DNA of 64,000 nt from JACKDW01 sp964621785 (lineage in GTDB: Bacteria; Myxococcota_A; Polyangia; Nannocystales; Nannocystaceae). The notes beneath the pieces were generated by a model, which worked only from the letters and a program-made list of their open reading frames with translations, was not told where the DNA came from and searched no databases. The translations under genes were made by a program, and so were the position numbers. The stretch spans positions 1 through 64,000 of the forward strand of contig CAZUPD010000022.1 in NCBI GenBank assembly GCA_964621785.1. Direction: 5' to 3'. Below are positions 1 to 10,163 of this stretch, piece after piece; position 1 is the stretch's first letter; each line of letters starts with the position of its first letter.

Positions 1-1
1 C

Positions 2-1540
<1,539 letters not shown>

Positions 1541-1543
1541 GCG

Positions 1544-1990
1544 ATGGCCGGCACCATCTCACTTCAGATCCTCACGCCGCTCGGGACGGCCGTTCCTCCT
1601 CCGGAAGGTTCGTCGACGCCGCGTGACCAAGTCGAGGTCGCTGGTGTCGAGGTTCCCGGTCTTTTTGGCGAACTCGGGGTATTGCCCGACCATGTCCCAT
1701 TTATCACCCCCGTGGTACCCGGTGTTGTCCGCTACCGCGAAGGTGTCAAATCAGAGCGAATCGCTGTGGGAGCAGGCTTCTTAGAGGTCACCGAAGATGG
1801 CCGCGTCGCCATCCTGATCGAACGTGCCGTCCGCTCGGGCGACGTCGAGGTCGCCGAGGTCACCCAACGGCTCAAAGAAGTCACTGCAGAGTTGGCCAAA
1901 AAGACAGATGCGATCGACGCGGTTGAGCACCGCAAACTCGCAACCGAAGAAGCCTGGCTCGAAGCACAACTGCGGGCAGCTTCCGCGTAG
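1544..1990 (+). CDS. atpC: F1 ATP synthase subunit epsilon
   Basis: The 148-residue product is the epsilon subunit of the ATP synthase central stalk, which couples rotor and catalytic head and can inhibit ATP hydrolysis. The N-terminal beta-sandwich is recognisable by the PGLFGELGVLPDHVPFITP segment, and a C-terminal helical hairpin follows (about residues 92-147). The length is slightly above the usual 130-140 residues, with a loop of extra residues near position 20. It starts three bases after atpD, as in most bacteria, and a stem-loop follows the stop codon, so it closes the operon. Confidence 0.95.
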   Translation: MAGTISLQILTPLGTAVPPPEGSSTPRDQVEVAGVEVPGLFGELGVLPDHVPFITPVVPGVVRYREGVKSERIAVGAGFLEVTEDGRVAILIERAVRSGDVEVAEVTQRLKEVTAELAKKTDAIDAVEHRKLATEEAWLEAQLRAASA

Positions 1991-2015
1991 GTTCGTTCAT
2001 CGCAACCGACAACGA

Positions 2016-2042
2016 ACGGACGTCTTTGAGGCGTCCGTTTTC
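2016..2042 (+). terminator. Rho-independent terminator after atpC
   Basis: A perfect 7-bp stem (ACGGACG / CGTCCGT), extendable by two more pairs including a G-T pair, closes a short loop and runs into TTTTCCGTT. It sits 26 bases after the atpC stop codon and ends the ATP synthase operon. Confidence 0.8.
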
Positions 2043-2230
2043 CGTTAATGCGACGATTTTCTGATTTCTACATGTTCATACATCTACCTGAAGTGCAGTT
2101 CATTGCCGAGCTTTCAAGATGTATATGCATCTTGAATGTTCAAAACCGTCACCGACATGAAGCTGTAAATACACTGTGTTGCGACCAAAATCGCACAGTT
2201 GACTTCCGCCCATCGGGAGTGGAGGGAACG

Positions 2231-2281
2231 ATGTACGCGCAAAAATCGGGGTTCTCGATGCTTCGCAAGCGCTTGTGGTAG
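2231..2281 (+). CDS. Possible 16-residue leader peptide upstream of the sigma factor
   Basis: An ATG follows a near-ideal ribosome-binding site (GGAGGG at 2221-2226) and opens a 16-codon frame ending in TAG at 2279-2281, 13 bases before the GTG chosen for the sigma factor. The peptide is basic (MYAQKSGFSMLRKRLW) and resembles nothing I recognise. It could be a translated leader that couples translation to the sigma gene. It could also be chance, or the real start of the sigma gene if a frameshift is present. Evidence is limited to the strong ribosome-binding site. Confidence 0.3.
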   Translation: MYAQKSGFSMLRKRLW

Positions 2282-2294
2282 GTTTGCTTCCCGC

Positions 2295-2894
2295 GTGACA
2301 CCCGAGCAAGTATGTCAGGCCCTCGACGGCAACCGCAGCGCACTGCGGGCTTTGGTCGACGAGATTCTCCCCGTCGTTCGGGTCGAAGTTGGCGTCGCGC
2401 TCACGCGTCGGGCCGCAGCCTCGCGCCGCGATCCGAGGCAGGAAATCGACGACTTCACCCAAGAAGTGCTTGTTTACTTGCTCAAGAACCAGGGCAAGCT
2501 CCTGCGCACCTGGGATCCCGAGCGCGGGCGTTCACTCAAGAGTTTTGTCCGTCTGCTCACCCGTCAGCGTGTCTCGCGGATTCTCCAGGGGTTCAAGGGC
2601 AACCCGTGGAGCCACGATCCGACCGAGCCCAGCGACTTTGACTCGACTGCGCTCGGCGAACCGCCCAAGAGTCAGGCGCGTCAACTCGAGTCGCGCGAGG
2701 AGCTTCGGATGCTACTCGAACGCCTGCGCGCGCGGCTCAACGACCGGGGACTTTTCTTGTTTCAGCTGATCTACGTCGAACAACGACCGATCAAAGAAGT
2801 CTGCGAGCAGATGCAGATGACCCGAAGTGCAGTCGACGCTTGGAACTCCCGACTGCGCAAACAGGTCCGTCAACTCGCAAATTCTCCCCCGTAA
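2295..2894 (+). CDS. RNA polymerase sigma-70 family factor (ECF-like)
   Basis: The product is a 199-residue two-domain sigma factor from the GTG at 2295. Region 2 includes the segment EIDDFTQEVLVYLL followed by RGRSLKSFVRLLTRQRV. Region 4 forms a helix-turn-helix around IKEVCEQMQMTRSAVDAW. The C-terminal part (IYVEQRPIKEVCEQM) is typical of the sigma-70 region 4 fold. The open frame runs further upstream to 2199, but that part is Arg-rich and not conserved-looking, so GTG is preferred; this start is uncertain. The next gene, 58 bases downstream, encodes a single-pass membrane protein in the position where anti-sigma factors usually lie, and a CHAT protease follows. I infer a membrane-held sigma factor released by a signal. 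Confidence 0.8.
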   Translation: MTPEQVCQALDGNRSALRALVDEILPVVRVEVGVALTRRAAASRRDPRQEIDDFTQEVLVYLLKNQGKLLRTWDPERGRSLKSFVRLLTRQRVSRILQGFKGNPWSHDPTEPSDFDSTALGEPPKSQARQLESREELRMLLERLRARLNDRGLFLFQLIYVEQRPIKEVCEQMQMTRSAVDAWNSRLRKQVRQLANSPP

Positions 2895-2952
2895 AAACGG
2901 ATCAAAGTTTTTCCGAGTGAAAACTCATCCCCGACGTATAAGGAACAACGCC

Positions 2953-3777
2953 ATGTCTGAATCGCCACATTTGCCCTCAGATGACCTCCTCGGGTCCCTC
3001 GGGGCAATCGCGCGCGAGGAGGATAACGAGCATCCATCAGCTTGGGAAGATGTGGTCGCCGGCCTGCGCACAACTGAGGATGTCCGACGCGAGCGGGGTG
3101 ACGCCGATGGCGAACACGGGGAGCTCTACGCCGAGTTGTTCGCCCCGGCTTCCGAGCAGGAGCGTGCGCGCCTCACCGATATTCTTGCAGATGCATTGAA
3201 ATCGGATGCGAACCATTCTCCAGCACCAATCTCTCTCGCCGACCATCGAACCAAGCGGCGCACGCGAGGAGGATGGATCGCGGGCTTGGCCACCCTCGTG
3301 GCGGCAGCAGGCATCCTCCTATGGGTCCAGACAACACCCCCGAGTGGTGGCATCGACCTGCCGACCTACGAACTCACGGTACGCAACCGCACCGTCGAGG
3401 CCAAGCGTTCGGGCGACAGCGATCCGACAAAGTTGGCGAAGTACCATCCCGATTCCGCGATTTCTTGGGTATTGAGTCCTCAGACGCAGCATTCCGAAGC
3501 CATCAGTGTCGCAGTTGTCGCCCTCCCCGTCGACGCAGGGGAGCCGCACACGCAAATTCTCAAAAATGTGCAAGTACAACCATCTGGTGCCATTTCGATC
3601 GAAGGTAGCGTCGCTGATGTCCTTGAGCTCCAAACCGGTGTTTGGGATATCTGGCTGGTCGTTGGAGCCAGTGAGCACTTGCCAACCTCTGTCGAAGCGG
3701 CACAAGCATTGGTAGCGACTCCTCCGGCTGAGGTCGAAGTGGTCAAGCCCTACCGTTTACAGGTCGTGCCACGGTAG
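2953..3777 (+). CDS. Single-pass membrane protein, candidate anti-sigma factor or protease target
   Basis: The 274-residue product has an acidic cytoplasmic N-terminal half (about residues 1-100), one membrane segment (WIAGLATLVAAAGILLWV, about residues 110-127) preceded by basic residues, and a periplasmic C-terminal half of about 145 residues with beta-sheet character. The ATG at 2953 has an AAGGA site about ten bases upstream. I do not recognise a named family. Topology and position directly after the sigma gene fit a transmembrane anti-sigma factor, but no ZAS zinc motif is visible. It lies between the sigma factor and the CHAT protease on the same strand, so it could tether the sigma factor and be cut by the protease. 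That role is inference only. Confidence 0.7.
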   Translation: MSESPHLPSDDLLGSLGAIAREEDNEHPSAWEDVVAGLRTTEDVRRERGDADGEHGELYAELFAPASEQERARLTDILADALKSDANHSPAPISLADHRTKRRTRGGWIAGLATLVAAAGILLWVQTTPPSGGIDLPTYELTVRNRTVEAKRSGDSDPTKLAKYHPDSAISWVLSPQTQHSEAISVAVVALPVDAGEPHTQILKNVQVQPSGAISIEGSVADVLELQTGVWDIWLVVGASEHLPTSVEAAQALVATPPAEVEVVKPYRLQVVPR

Positions 3778-3833
3778 GTTCATTTTGCGAATCGATGGAG
3801 ATTCCGACGCGGAGAGGCTGATATCATCCGGCG

Positions 3834-4751
3834 ATGGCGATGACCCGCGAGCAGCGACAGGGCCTTTCCAAACTCCTCAACGACCTGTTCCAGGGGAAGA
3901 ATCAAGACCTCCTGCGCTCCCTGTACTTGCATCCGCATGTCAATGACAACTTCGTCAACGGATTGCCTCCGCCGGCCGTAATTTCACCGGCTCAATACCA
4001 GTTCGAAGTCATCCAGCGGCTCACCGCGTTTGGCATTGTCGATCGTGATCTATTTGTCGCCCTGATGAGCGAGAGGCCGCCGCAACAGCAACAGCAGGTC
4101 GCCGCAGTCGCCCGTGTATTTGGTGTTGAGGTCGCGTCTGCCACTGCCGAAAACCTGACGGTTCAGAAGTACGACAAGCAGCTCATCTTGTTCCTTTGTG
4201 CCTCTGGCGATGAACCTGCGGGGTCTCTCGCAGTCGGCAAAGAAATTCAGGCAACACAGCAAGCCCTCGATCGTGCCCAGCGACGCGACGATTTTACCCT
4301 TCGAGCTGCGCCAGAAGTCACCTTTGCCCGTGCGATCCAAGAGATCGACAAGTACCGACCCCAGGTGATCCATTTTGCCGGGCATGGCTACGCGGATGGG
4401 TCGATCGGATTTGCGGATGGGACGCGGGTCGCGGCCGAGGATCTCGAAGAGCTATTTTCTTTGCTTAAGCAACGTCCGCAACTAGTGGTGTTTACCTGCT
4501 GCAACTCGCTCAACGTTGCCAAACGTGTTTCGCAGCACGCTGGCGGAGCCATCGGGTTTGCCGGAGCAATCCTCGACGAGGCGGCACAGGCGTTTTCGGC
4601 CGCGCTGTACGAGAGTTACGGGGCGGACGACAACACGGCCTACAGAGCGTTTCGACTGGCCCGCCTCTCGACTCGCCCGAGGTACCCTGAAATCGGCGGG
4701 GGACAGTTTTTCCCCGATCCTTGCATCGATCAAGTCACGAGTCGATTGTAG
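3834..4751 (+). CDS. CHAT-domain (caspase-like) protease with N-terminal effector-associated-like domain
   Basis: The 305-residue protein has a helical N-terminal domain (about residues 1-90) resembling the small death-like effector-associated adaptors found on bacterial conflict proteins. A caspase-fold CHAT domain follows (about 115-300). The catalytic dyad is visible: His184 in HFAGHG and Cys223 in FTCCNS, at the spacing usual for CHAT proteases. The segment KQLILFLCASGDEP starts the fold. No membrane segment or signal peptide is seen, so it should act in the cytoplasm. It follows the sigma and membrane protein genes on the same strand after a 56-base gap. CHAT proteases elsewhere act in defence and in regulated proteolysis, for example the TPR-CHAT protease of type III-E CRISPR systems, which frees a sigma factor by cutting Csx30. 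The target here is unknown. Confidence 0.8.
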   Translation: MAMTREQRQGLSKLLNDLFQGKNQDLLRSLYLHPHVNDNFVNGLPPPAVISPAQYQFEVIQRLTAFGIVDRDLFVALMSERPPQQQQQVAAVARVFGVEVASATAENLTVQKYDKQLILFLCASGDEPAGSLAVGKEIQATQQALDRAQRRDDFTLRAAPEVTFARAIQEIDKYRPQVIHFAGHGYADGSIGFADGTRVAAEDLEELFSLLKQRPQLVVFTCCNSLNVAKRVSQHAGGAIGFAGAILDEAAQAFSAALYESYGADDNTAYRAFRLARLSTRPRYPEIGGGQFFPDPCIDQVTSRL

Positions 4752-4757
4752 ATACAT

Positions 4758-5582
4758 TTAGTTTGAGGGAAATTCCAGTGAACCCGTCAACACACACACC
4801 GCGTGCCCCGACACGCGTACACGCCCTGTGTTTGTCAGCTCGACATCGAGTTCGCCGCCTCGGGCCGAAATCTGCCGTGCACGCAAACTCGACTTGTCGA
4901 GTTTCCGTGCCCACAGTGGGGCCAGCGTGCAGTGGAGTGACCCTGTGACGGGATCTTCGTCGATTCCGTATTGCGGGGCGAAATATCGCGATACGAAGTC
5001 GACATCCGGCATGCTCTCGTCGGCCTGTGCCGTCACTGCAACGCCGCGGGCCCCGATCCGAGCCAAACCAAGGAAGTTGGGTGCCACGGCCCGGACATCC
5101 GCCGGTGTTTGCAACCGGACAACCAGATCTTCCCGTCCCTCGTACACAGCTTTTGGCTGGCACCCGAGTGCGGCGATCAGCCCTTGGGGGGCTTTGATCC
5201 GAGTCGGTGGGTCGGCCGGGAAATCGAGTGTCACCGCTCCATCTGCCCGGCGCGTACATGGCAGACAGCCGTGCACCCGGGTGTGAAAATGAATCGGCAT
5301 CCGCGGGTTGACGCGCCCGGTCGACCAGAGGGTGTGGGCACTCGCTAACGTTGCATGTCCACATAACTCGACTTCGCATACCGGCGTAAACCACCGCAGA
5401 TCAAAACTGTCGGGCAATTCAGTACGCGCCACGATAAACGCAGTCTCCGAGAGATTCATTTCCCGGGCGATTTGGCGAAGCACCGGATCGTCGAGCCACG
5501 CATCGAGCAGGACGACAGCGGCAGGGTTCCCGGAAAACGCCTGGCGGGTAAATGCATCGACCTGATAAAGCGGAACTTGCAT
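4758..5582 (-). CDS. PhzF family phenazine-biosynthesis-like isomerase
   Basis: The 274-residue product from the ATG at 5582 matches the PhzF fold. It has the opening YQVDAFTRQAFSGNPAAVV, the catalytic Glu46 in NLSETAF (Glu45 in PhzF itself), the GHATLASAH loop, and DEDPVTGSLHC in the second half. Family members isomerise or epimerise small dihydro-anthranilate-like or amino-acid substrates through an acid/base Glu. No phenazine genes lie nearby, so the substrate is unknown. An upstream extension of 24 codons is open but lies outside the fold. It converges on the CHAT protease gene, with only six bases between the two stop codons. Confidence 0.9.
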   Translation of the reverse strand: MQVPLYQVDAFTRQAFSGNPAAVVLLDAWLDDPVLRQIAREMNLSETAFIVARTELPDSFDLRWFTPVCEVELCGHATLASAHTLWSTGRVNPRMPIHFHTRVHGCLPCTRRADGAVTLDFPADPPTRIKAPQGLIAALGCQPKAVYEGREDLVVRLQTPADVRAVAPNFLGLARIGARGVAVTAQADESMPDVDFVSRYFAPQYGIDEDPVTGSLHCTLAPLWARKLDKSSLRARQISARGGELDVELTNTGRVRVSGHAVCVLTGSLEFPSN

Positions 5583-5735
5583 CACCACAGAATACCGCAG
5601 CCCCGCCAGGTTGTGTGTGGCTTCATTTGCGGGTATGCCACAAATTCGGCGCACAGTGGCCTAAGACCGGGTGGAGCCCGGAGGGCGTTGTTCGTCGATT
5701 TACGAAGCCTCACCCGTCGAAAGACGCCCGTTCTC

Positions 5736-7304
5736 CTAGCCGATATCCTGCTTGCAGGCGTATTGGATATCGATCTTCGCTTGAAAATCGCTCTGCACCA
5801 GCTCGCAGGATGTCGGGCACAGGTGCATAAAGCCAGCCTCGATATAGAAGTTGTTGGGCCCGCAGTTCCCCTTGTTGAGGATCTGTGTAATCTTGATCGG
5901 CTCACCCATCCCCATCGGGGTGTAAAAAATCTCAATCGAGTTCAAGTCGATCTCAAAATTGTTCGGCGGGGTGGGTAGGACAAAGTCGCAGGAAACGACA
6001 GTTCCTGCCAGCACGCCTTGGGCGATCGACTGAAACACGACATCGTAGGAACTCGTATCGCACAGGGGGTAGCGCAGCGATTGTGTCAAGACGCTCAACG
6101 CTTGATGCCCGGTTCCTGGATTGGCGGCTGTTGGACAAGCTGCGTTGGTCAGCGGGTCGAGTGCCGTGTATGGCTCATCCGGCGGATCGTTGTAGTCGAG
6201 ACCCACGATCGAATAGTAGTTGTACTTGCGTACATTCGAGTTTCCAAACATCTCGGGGGAGAGCGCGAGTAGGTCGGTGTCAAACTGCTCAGCCGTGTTC
6301 TGTCCCCCCTGAATCGTGTCGAGGTCGTTGTACGTAGTACTATTGTAGCTACACTCGATTCCGTCATCGCTGATTGCGACAATTGTTTTGATGGAGTCTT
6401 CGCGCAGCCACTGCATGTAACCCATCTCACCAAACTGGTCCTCGGCGGTGTCTGGGAAATGTTCGAGCAACTTACACCATGGGTTCCGACTCGCGACCGA
6501 GACACTGTAGTGGTAAAATTTCCCTGGATTGTGGGCTGGTTGGGCTGGCGGCGTGTCGCACCCACCGGCCGGAATCCCGCTCAGTGGTGCCTCAATACAT
6601 ACACTTTGCGAGTCACTCCAGGACCCGTGTCGACTGACCATTACCACGCGGTAGTCGAGGCCGCTCTGTTCGAAGATCGCGGCAAAGTTTTGATTGATAT
6701 TATCTTGGACACCTTTGATCTCCTCACCCATGCTCTCGGAGTTATCGATAACAAAGATGATGTCGACGGGCTTGACTTTGATATCAGCTTCGTAGGTTTG
6801 CATCCCACAGGGTGATGGTGGCAGGACACAGGTACTCAGGCACTCGTCGTTATCGTCGTCATTACCGTCGTCACATTCTTCGCCTGGATCGGGCATTCCG
6901 TTCCCACAGGTAATGACCTTACATTCGTTGGTACACTCGTCGGTATCGTTTTGATTGCCATCGTCGCAGCCTTCAAATGGACCCTTGTCGCCGTCGCCAC
7001 AAAAGTTGAGTGTACAATCTTCCTTACACATACTCCCCGGCCCATTGTTGTCCCCGATGTCGCACTCTTCGCCGTCTTGGACGACTCCGTCCCCACACGA
7101 AGGACCTGCGGTCGTCGGATCAGACGTGGTGCCGGTTGTCATATCCTGTGTATCATCACTTGTCTCGGGCATCGTCGAGCCGGTGGTCACCACCGTTGTC
7201 GAAACGTCACTCTCTTGCTCCGAGCCAGACGCACACCCGGCGACTAGGTAACATGTCACAACTGCGAGTCGGGTTGAACGAACAGTGGGTAACGAAAGGT
7301 CCAT
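5736..7304 (-). CDS. VWA-like lipoprotein with myxobacterial Cys-rich repeats
   Basis: The 522-residue protein has a lipoprotein signal with a lipobox ending at Cys24 (LVAGC), then a Thr/Ser/Asp linker to about residue 68. Three DUF4215-type cysteine-rich repeats follow (about residues 70-160), each built on CGDG or CGNG, a GEECDDG-type core and a closing Cys. A von Willebrand A-like domain begins at about residue 178. Its MIDAS motif DNSES starts at Asp187 (VIDNSESM). The protein is expected to be anchored in the outer membrane, and the VWA domain suggests metal-dependent adhesion. The start is supported by an AGGATAGG ribosome-binding site. A similar repeat protein is transcribed divergently from 7779. 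Confidence 0.85.
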   Translation of the reverse strand: MDLSLPTVRSTRLAVVTCYLVAGCASGSEQESDVSTTVVTTGSTMPETSDDTQDMTTGTTSDPTTAGPSCGDGVVQDGEECDIGDNNGPGSMCKEDCTLNFCGDGDKGPFEGCDDGNQNDTDECTNECKVITCGNGMPDPGEECDDGNDDDNDECLSTCVLPPSPCGMQTYEADIKVKPVDIIFVIDNSESMGEEIKGVQDNINQNFAAIFEQSGLDYRVVMVSRHGSWSDSQSVCIEAPLSGIPAGGCDTPPAQPAHNPGKFYHYSVSVASRNPWCKLLEHFPDTAEDQFGEMGYMQWLREDSIKTIVAISDDGIECSYNSTTYNDLDTIQGGQNTAEQFDTDLLALSPEMFGNSNVRKYNYYSIVGLDYNDPPDEPYTALDPLTNAACPTAANPGTGHQALSVLTQSLRYPLCDTSSYDVVFQSIAQGVLAGTVVSCDFVLPTPPNNFEIDLNSIEIFYTPMGMGEPIKITQILNKGNCGPNNFYIEAGFMHLCPTSCELVQSDFQAKIDIQYACKQDIG

Positions 7305-7477
7305 GGCCTATCCTAGCCCACGGAAGCTGCAATTCACGGTGCCCAACCTTGGGAAATCTTCGCCGCGAGGCGGCACGCGAGACCTGCCTGCTCCGCGTCG
7401 AGCATTCATGTCTGTTGTGATGGGAAAACAAACGGGCTGGCCGGCTTTCGGCCGACGGGTTGGATTTCTAGAATCAT

Positions 7478-7499
7478 ATGTGTTCCAGCCTGAACACAT
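7478..7499. promoter_or_regulatory. Inverted repeat ATGTGTTC-N6-GAACACAT
   Basis: A perfect 8-bp inverted repeat with a 6-base spacer lies 174 bases upstream of the VWA lipoprotein start. Its shape is that of an operator for a dimeric regulator. No partner gene is known. Confidence 0.4.
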
Positions 7500-7675
7500 T
7501 ATCCCTTGATGTACGCATTGAGCAGAGAAACGACTATTTTGGCTCATGCGCTTCATTCTCGCTCGGGATGATTCCGGCTAGGAAGCCTGTTGTTCCACGA
7601 ACAATGTTTGCAGAGCCGTTGTGGATTTCCGCTCATATGAGGATGGTGTGATGTGTGTGGATTTGTCGAAGATGA

Positions 7676-7695
7676 ACATGTCCTTGAAGACATGT
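7676..7695 (+). promoter_or_regulatory. Candidate operator ACATGTC-N6-GACATGT
   Basis: Two ACATGT cores 14 bp apart form a perfect 7-bp inverted repeat, 83 to 102 bases upstream of the ATG at 7779. The same core at 13-14 bp spacing lies upstream of the lipoprotein genes starting at 15509 and 17836, which suggests a shared regulator. Confidence 0.5.
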
Positions 7696-7778
7696 GATGC
7701 GAATGTCTTGCGCGAATATCTATGATTTTATAGTGATGACTTTAACCAAACCATGATATCAGTCGAGTCGGAGGGTGC

Positions 7779-10022
7779 ATGACTAGAAATTTTTTCAAGC
7801 ATCAGAAATTGACATTGGTATTGGCAGGTGTCTGCTCGATTGGACTCACTGCCTGTGGTGGCGGCGAAGAAGATACGGAGAATGCGACGACAGAGTCGAA
7901 CACGACGACAACGACCGATCCGTCTACGACCGATACCACGACAACCGACCCGACTGCTGGGCCCGGTAGCGATTCGGACTCCGATACGTTGCTGACGACC
8001 GACCCGACGTTGGAGGGTGAGTGTGGCAATGGTCTGGTCGAGTCTGGGGAGGAATGCGACAACGGCTCGGACAACGGAAGCGACGGGATCTGCAACGCTG
8101 ACTGCACCGATGTCGAAGCGGTGTGTGGTGACGGCGTGCTTGCAGGTGACGAGGAGTGCGATGACGGCGACGTCGGGCCAGACAAGCCGTGTACACCGGA
8201 CTGCAAACCAAACGTGTGTGGTGACGGCTACCAAGGTCCCGATGAGGACTGTGACGATGGGGATGCAAACGACGACCAAGGCTCCTGTACCACGCAGTGC
8301 ACGGTGGCCGGTTGTGGCGATGGCATCATTAACGGACCCGAAGAATGCGACCTCGGTCCGGACAACGGCCCGACGTCTGCTTGTACACCGGAGTGTCTCA
8401 ACAACGTGTGCGGCGACGGCTACCAAGGTCCAGGCGAGGGCTGCGATGACGGCAATGACATCGACGACGATGGTTGCTCCAATGAATGTGCACTCGCCTC
8501 ATGTGGCGATGGCCAGCTGAACATGGGCGAGGAGTGCGACGACGGCAACTCTGAGAACACTGATGGCTGCCTCGATACCTGTGTGCTCGCGGCGTGTGGC
8601 GACGGGTTCATTCAAGACGGTGTCGAAGCTTGCGACGATGGCAACGGCGATAACTCTGATGCGTGTACAACTTTGTGTGCGGCACCAGCCTGCGACGACG
8701 GTATCCTCAGCGGGGACGAGGTGGATGTCGATTGCGGCGGTGATGCCTGTGGCTCGTGCTTCGGGTTGTATCAGCACCGTTGGAAAGGCCAGCAGTCGAT
8801 CTCATCGGGCACGTGGAAAAAAATCGATGACGCCGACTTCGAGATGAACACCCGTGGCGGGCCGCTGGAGATCGAACTCAGCATTCCGCTGGTCGAAGGT
8901 GGTGACTCGGCTTGTCGCCCGACCATCGATGGCGACTGGGCAGGACTCGCACAGATGTTGCCGGAGAGCGATCCCTGGCACGAGGGACGCGACCGCACCA
9001 ACTGGAATAATCCCAACGGCTTCCGCATGTGGGACCGCGTGCGTGTCTTCTACGACATTGAGGCAGGTACCCACGTCGTCGGGGTGGAGTGTCGCACCAG
9101 CACAGGCTCCGTCAAGGTCGGACGGCCCGAGAGTACGTCGCTGATCATCACCCGCGAGTATGACCAGATGGACAACAAGATCTATCAGAAAGTCTCGCTG
9201 ATGGGGGCCCAGACCGGGAGCACCGATCCAATGATCAAAGTCCCGGGTACCGACCTGACCTTTGATGCAGAAGGCGGAGATATCGAAGTTGCGGTAAGCA
9301 TCCCGATTGGGCTCGGTGGCCACGCGGGCTGCTTGCCGTGGATGGATGGAGCTCCCATTCCGTCGTCGGTACAGACCTACCAAAATGCCCGCTGGCACGC
9401 AGGACTTGCAAGTACATACAGTTCGTGGAACATGTGGACCCACTCGCGTGTGTACAAGAACATCGCCCCGGGAACCCACACGTTCTCGATCCGGTGTTAC
9501 AACGACTCGAACTCCCTCCACCTCGGAGAGCCCGACAATGCAAGCGTCATTTTGGTGCGCGAGCTCGACAACGTGGCGGACCAGTACGGCCAGGGCATCG
9601 ATAACCACAACAACGGCTGGGGCATCAACAACGGCACAGACTCCTTCTGGTACGACATGCCCAACTTGCAGACGAACGTGACGGTGACCCACGGGAACCT
9701 CGAGGTCACCGAATGGCTCGGCTACTACCATGTCAATAATCAGGCGTGGTTTACTTGTCGCCCGACCATCGACGGATCGTGGCTCGGAACCTACGCCGGC
9801 CTCAGCTTCACTTCCAACGAAGAAGAAGGAGTCGCTCACCAGCCGGCGAGCAATGGTCACTACGGCGTTTGGCACCGTCGTCGTATCTACACCGATATTC
9901 CGCCGGGCGACCATGTCGTGACGCTCCAGTGTCTGTCCAATGGGGACAACTTCTATGCGGCACACCACGGTCAGGGCTCGCTCACCGTGCGCGACGTTCA
10001 GTTGATCGCTGACGTTCCCTGA
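7779..10022 (+). CDS. Large lipoprotein with seven DUF4215-type Cys-rich repeats and three C-terminal modules
   Basis: The 747-residue surface protein has a lipoprotein signal (lipobox LTAC, Cys26) followed by a Thr/Asp-rich linker to about residue 80. Seven DUF4215-type repeats follow (about residues 82-310), recognisable by CGDG, GEECDDG-like and closing Cys positions. A partial eighth (CDDGILSGDEVDVDCGG) bridges to the C-terminal part. Residues from about 330 to 745 hold three copies of a roughly 135-residue module. Each contains a C-x-P-x-x-D-G segment such as CRPTIDGDW, CLPWMDGAP and CRPTIDGSW, then a GTHVV-like strand and a Cys, consistent with beta-sandwich binding domains. I do not recognise the module family. 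The ATG has a GGAGGG site. A candidate operator lies about 90 bases upstream and a stem-loop follows the gene. Confidence 0.85.
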   Translation: MTRNFFKHQKLTLVLAGVCSIGLTACGGGEEDTENATTESNTTTTTDPSTTDTTTTDPTAGPGSDSDSDTLLTTDPTLEGECGNGLVESGEECDNGSDNGSDGICNADCTDVEAVCGDGVLAGDEECDDGDVGPDKPCTPDCKPNVCGDGYQGPDEDCDDGDANDDQGSCTTQCTVAGCGDGIINGPEECDLGPDNGPTSACTPECLNNVCGDGYQGPGEGCDDGNDIDDDGCSNECALASCGDGQLNMGEECDDGNSENTDGCLDTCVLAACGDGFIQDGVEACDDGNGDNSDACTTLCAAPACDDGILSGDEVDVDCGGDACGSCFGLYQHRWKGQQSISSGTWKKIDDADFEMNTRGGPLEIELSIPLVEGGDSACRPTIDGDWAGLAQMLPESDPWHEGRDRTNWNNPNGFRMWDRVRVFYDIEAGTHVVGVECRTSTGSVKVGRPESTSLIITREYDQMDNKIYQKVSLMGAQTGSTDPMIKVPGTDLTFDAEGGDIEVAVSIPIGLGGHAGCLPWMDGAPIPSSVQTYQNARWHAGLASTYSSWNMWTHSRVYKNIAPGTHTFSIRCYNDSNSLHLGEPDNASVILVRELDNVADQYGQGIDNHNNGWGINNGTDSFWYDMPNLQTNVTVTHGNLEVTEWLGYYHVNNQAWFTCRPTIDGSWLGTYAGLSFTSNEEEGVAHQPASNGHYGVWHRRRIYTDIPPGDHVVTLQCLSNGDNFYAAHHGQGSLTVRDVQLIADVP

Positions 10023-10072
10023 TCGTCATCAAAACTGCCCGTACGAATATTCTACCGGCAGGTTCTCGTACA

Positions 10073-10105
10073 AGCCCGGAGCTGCGCCCACGTGCAGCCC
10101 GGGCT
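10073..10105 (+). terminator. Stem-loop terminator after the 747-residue lipoprotein gene
   Basis: AGCCCGG plus GCTGC pairs with GCAGC plus CCGGGCT around an 8-base loop, giving a 12-bp stem with one bulged A. It lies 50 bases after the stop and is followed by a weak T-rich stretch (GTTCAATTTCATT). Confidence 0.6.
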
Positions 10106-10163
10106 GTTCAATTTCATTGTTCATACAATTTGAATGGGAACGAAACCGCGACCGTGACCAGGC

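Larger units (their letters stand above)
7305..7778. other. Divergent intergenic region between two Cys-rich lipoprotein genes
   Basis: This 474-base gap separates divergent lipoprotein genes and must hold both promoters. It contains a GGCCG/CGGCC hairpin at 7439-7453, an 8-bp inverted repeat at 7478-7499, a TTGTTC/GAACAA repeat near 7590, and an ACATGTC/GACATGT repeat at 7676-7695. The second half is AT-richer than the surroundings. No convincing gene is seen. Confidence 0.6.

Noticed and set aside
8802..9968. A 388-residue open frame on the minus strand opposite the large lipoprotein gene
   Set aside because: It has no domain and lies opposite clearly repeated, Cys-patterned coding sequence.
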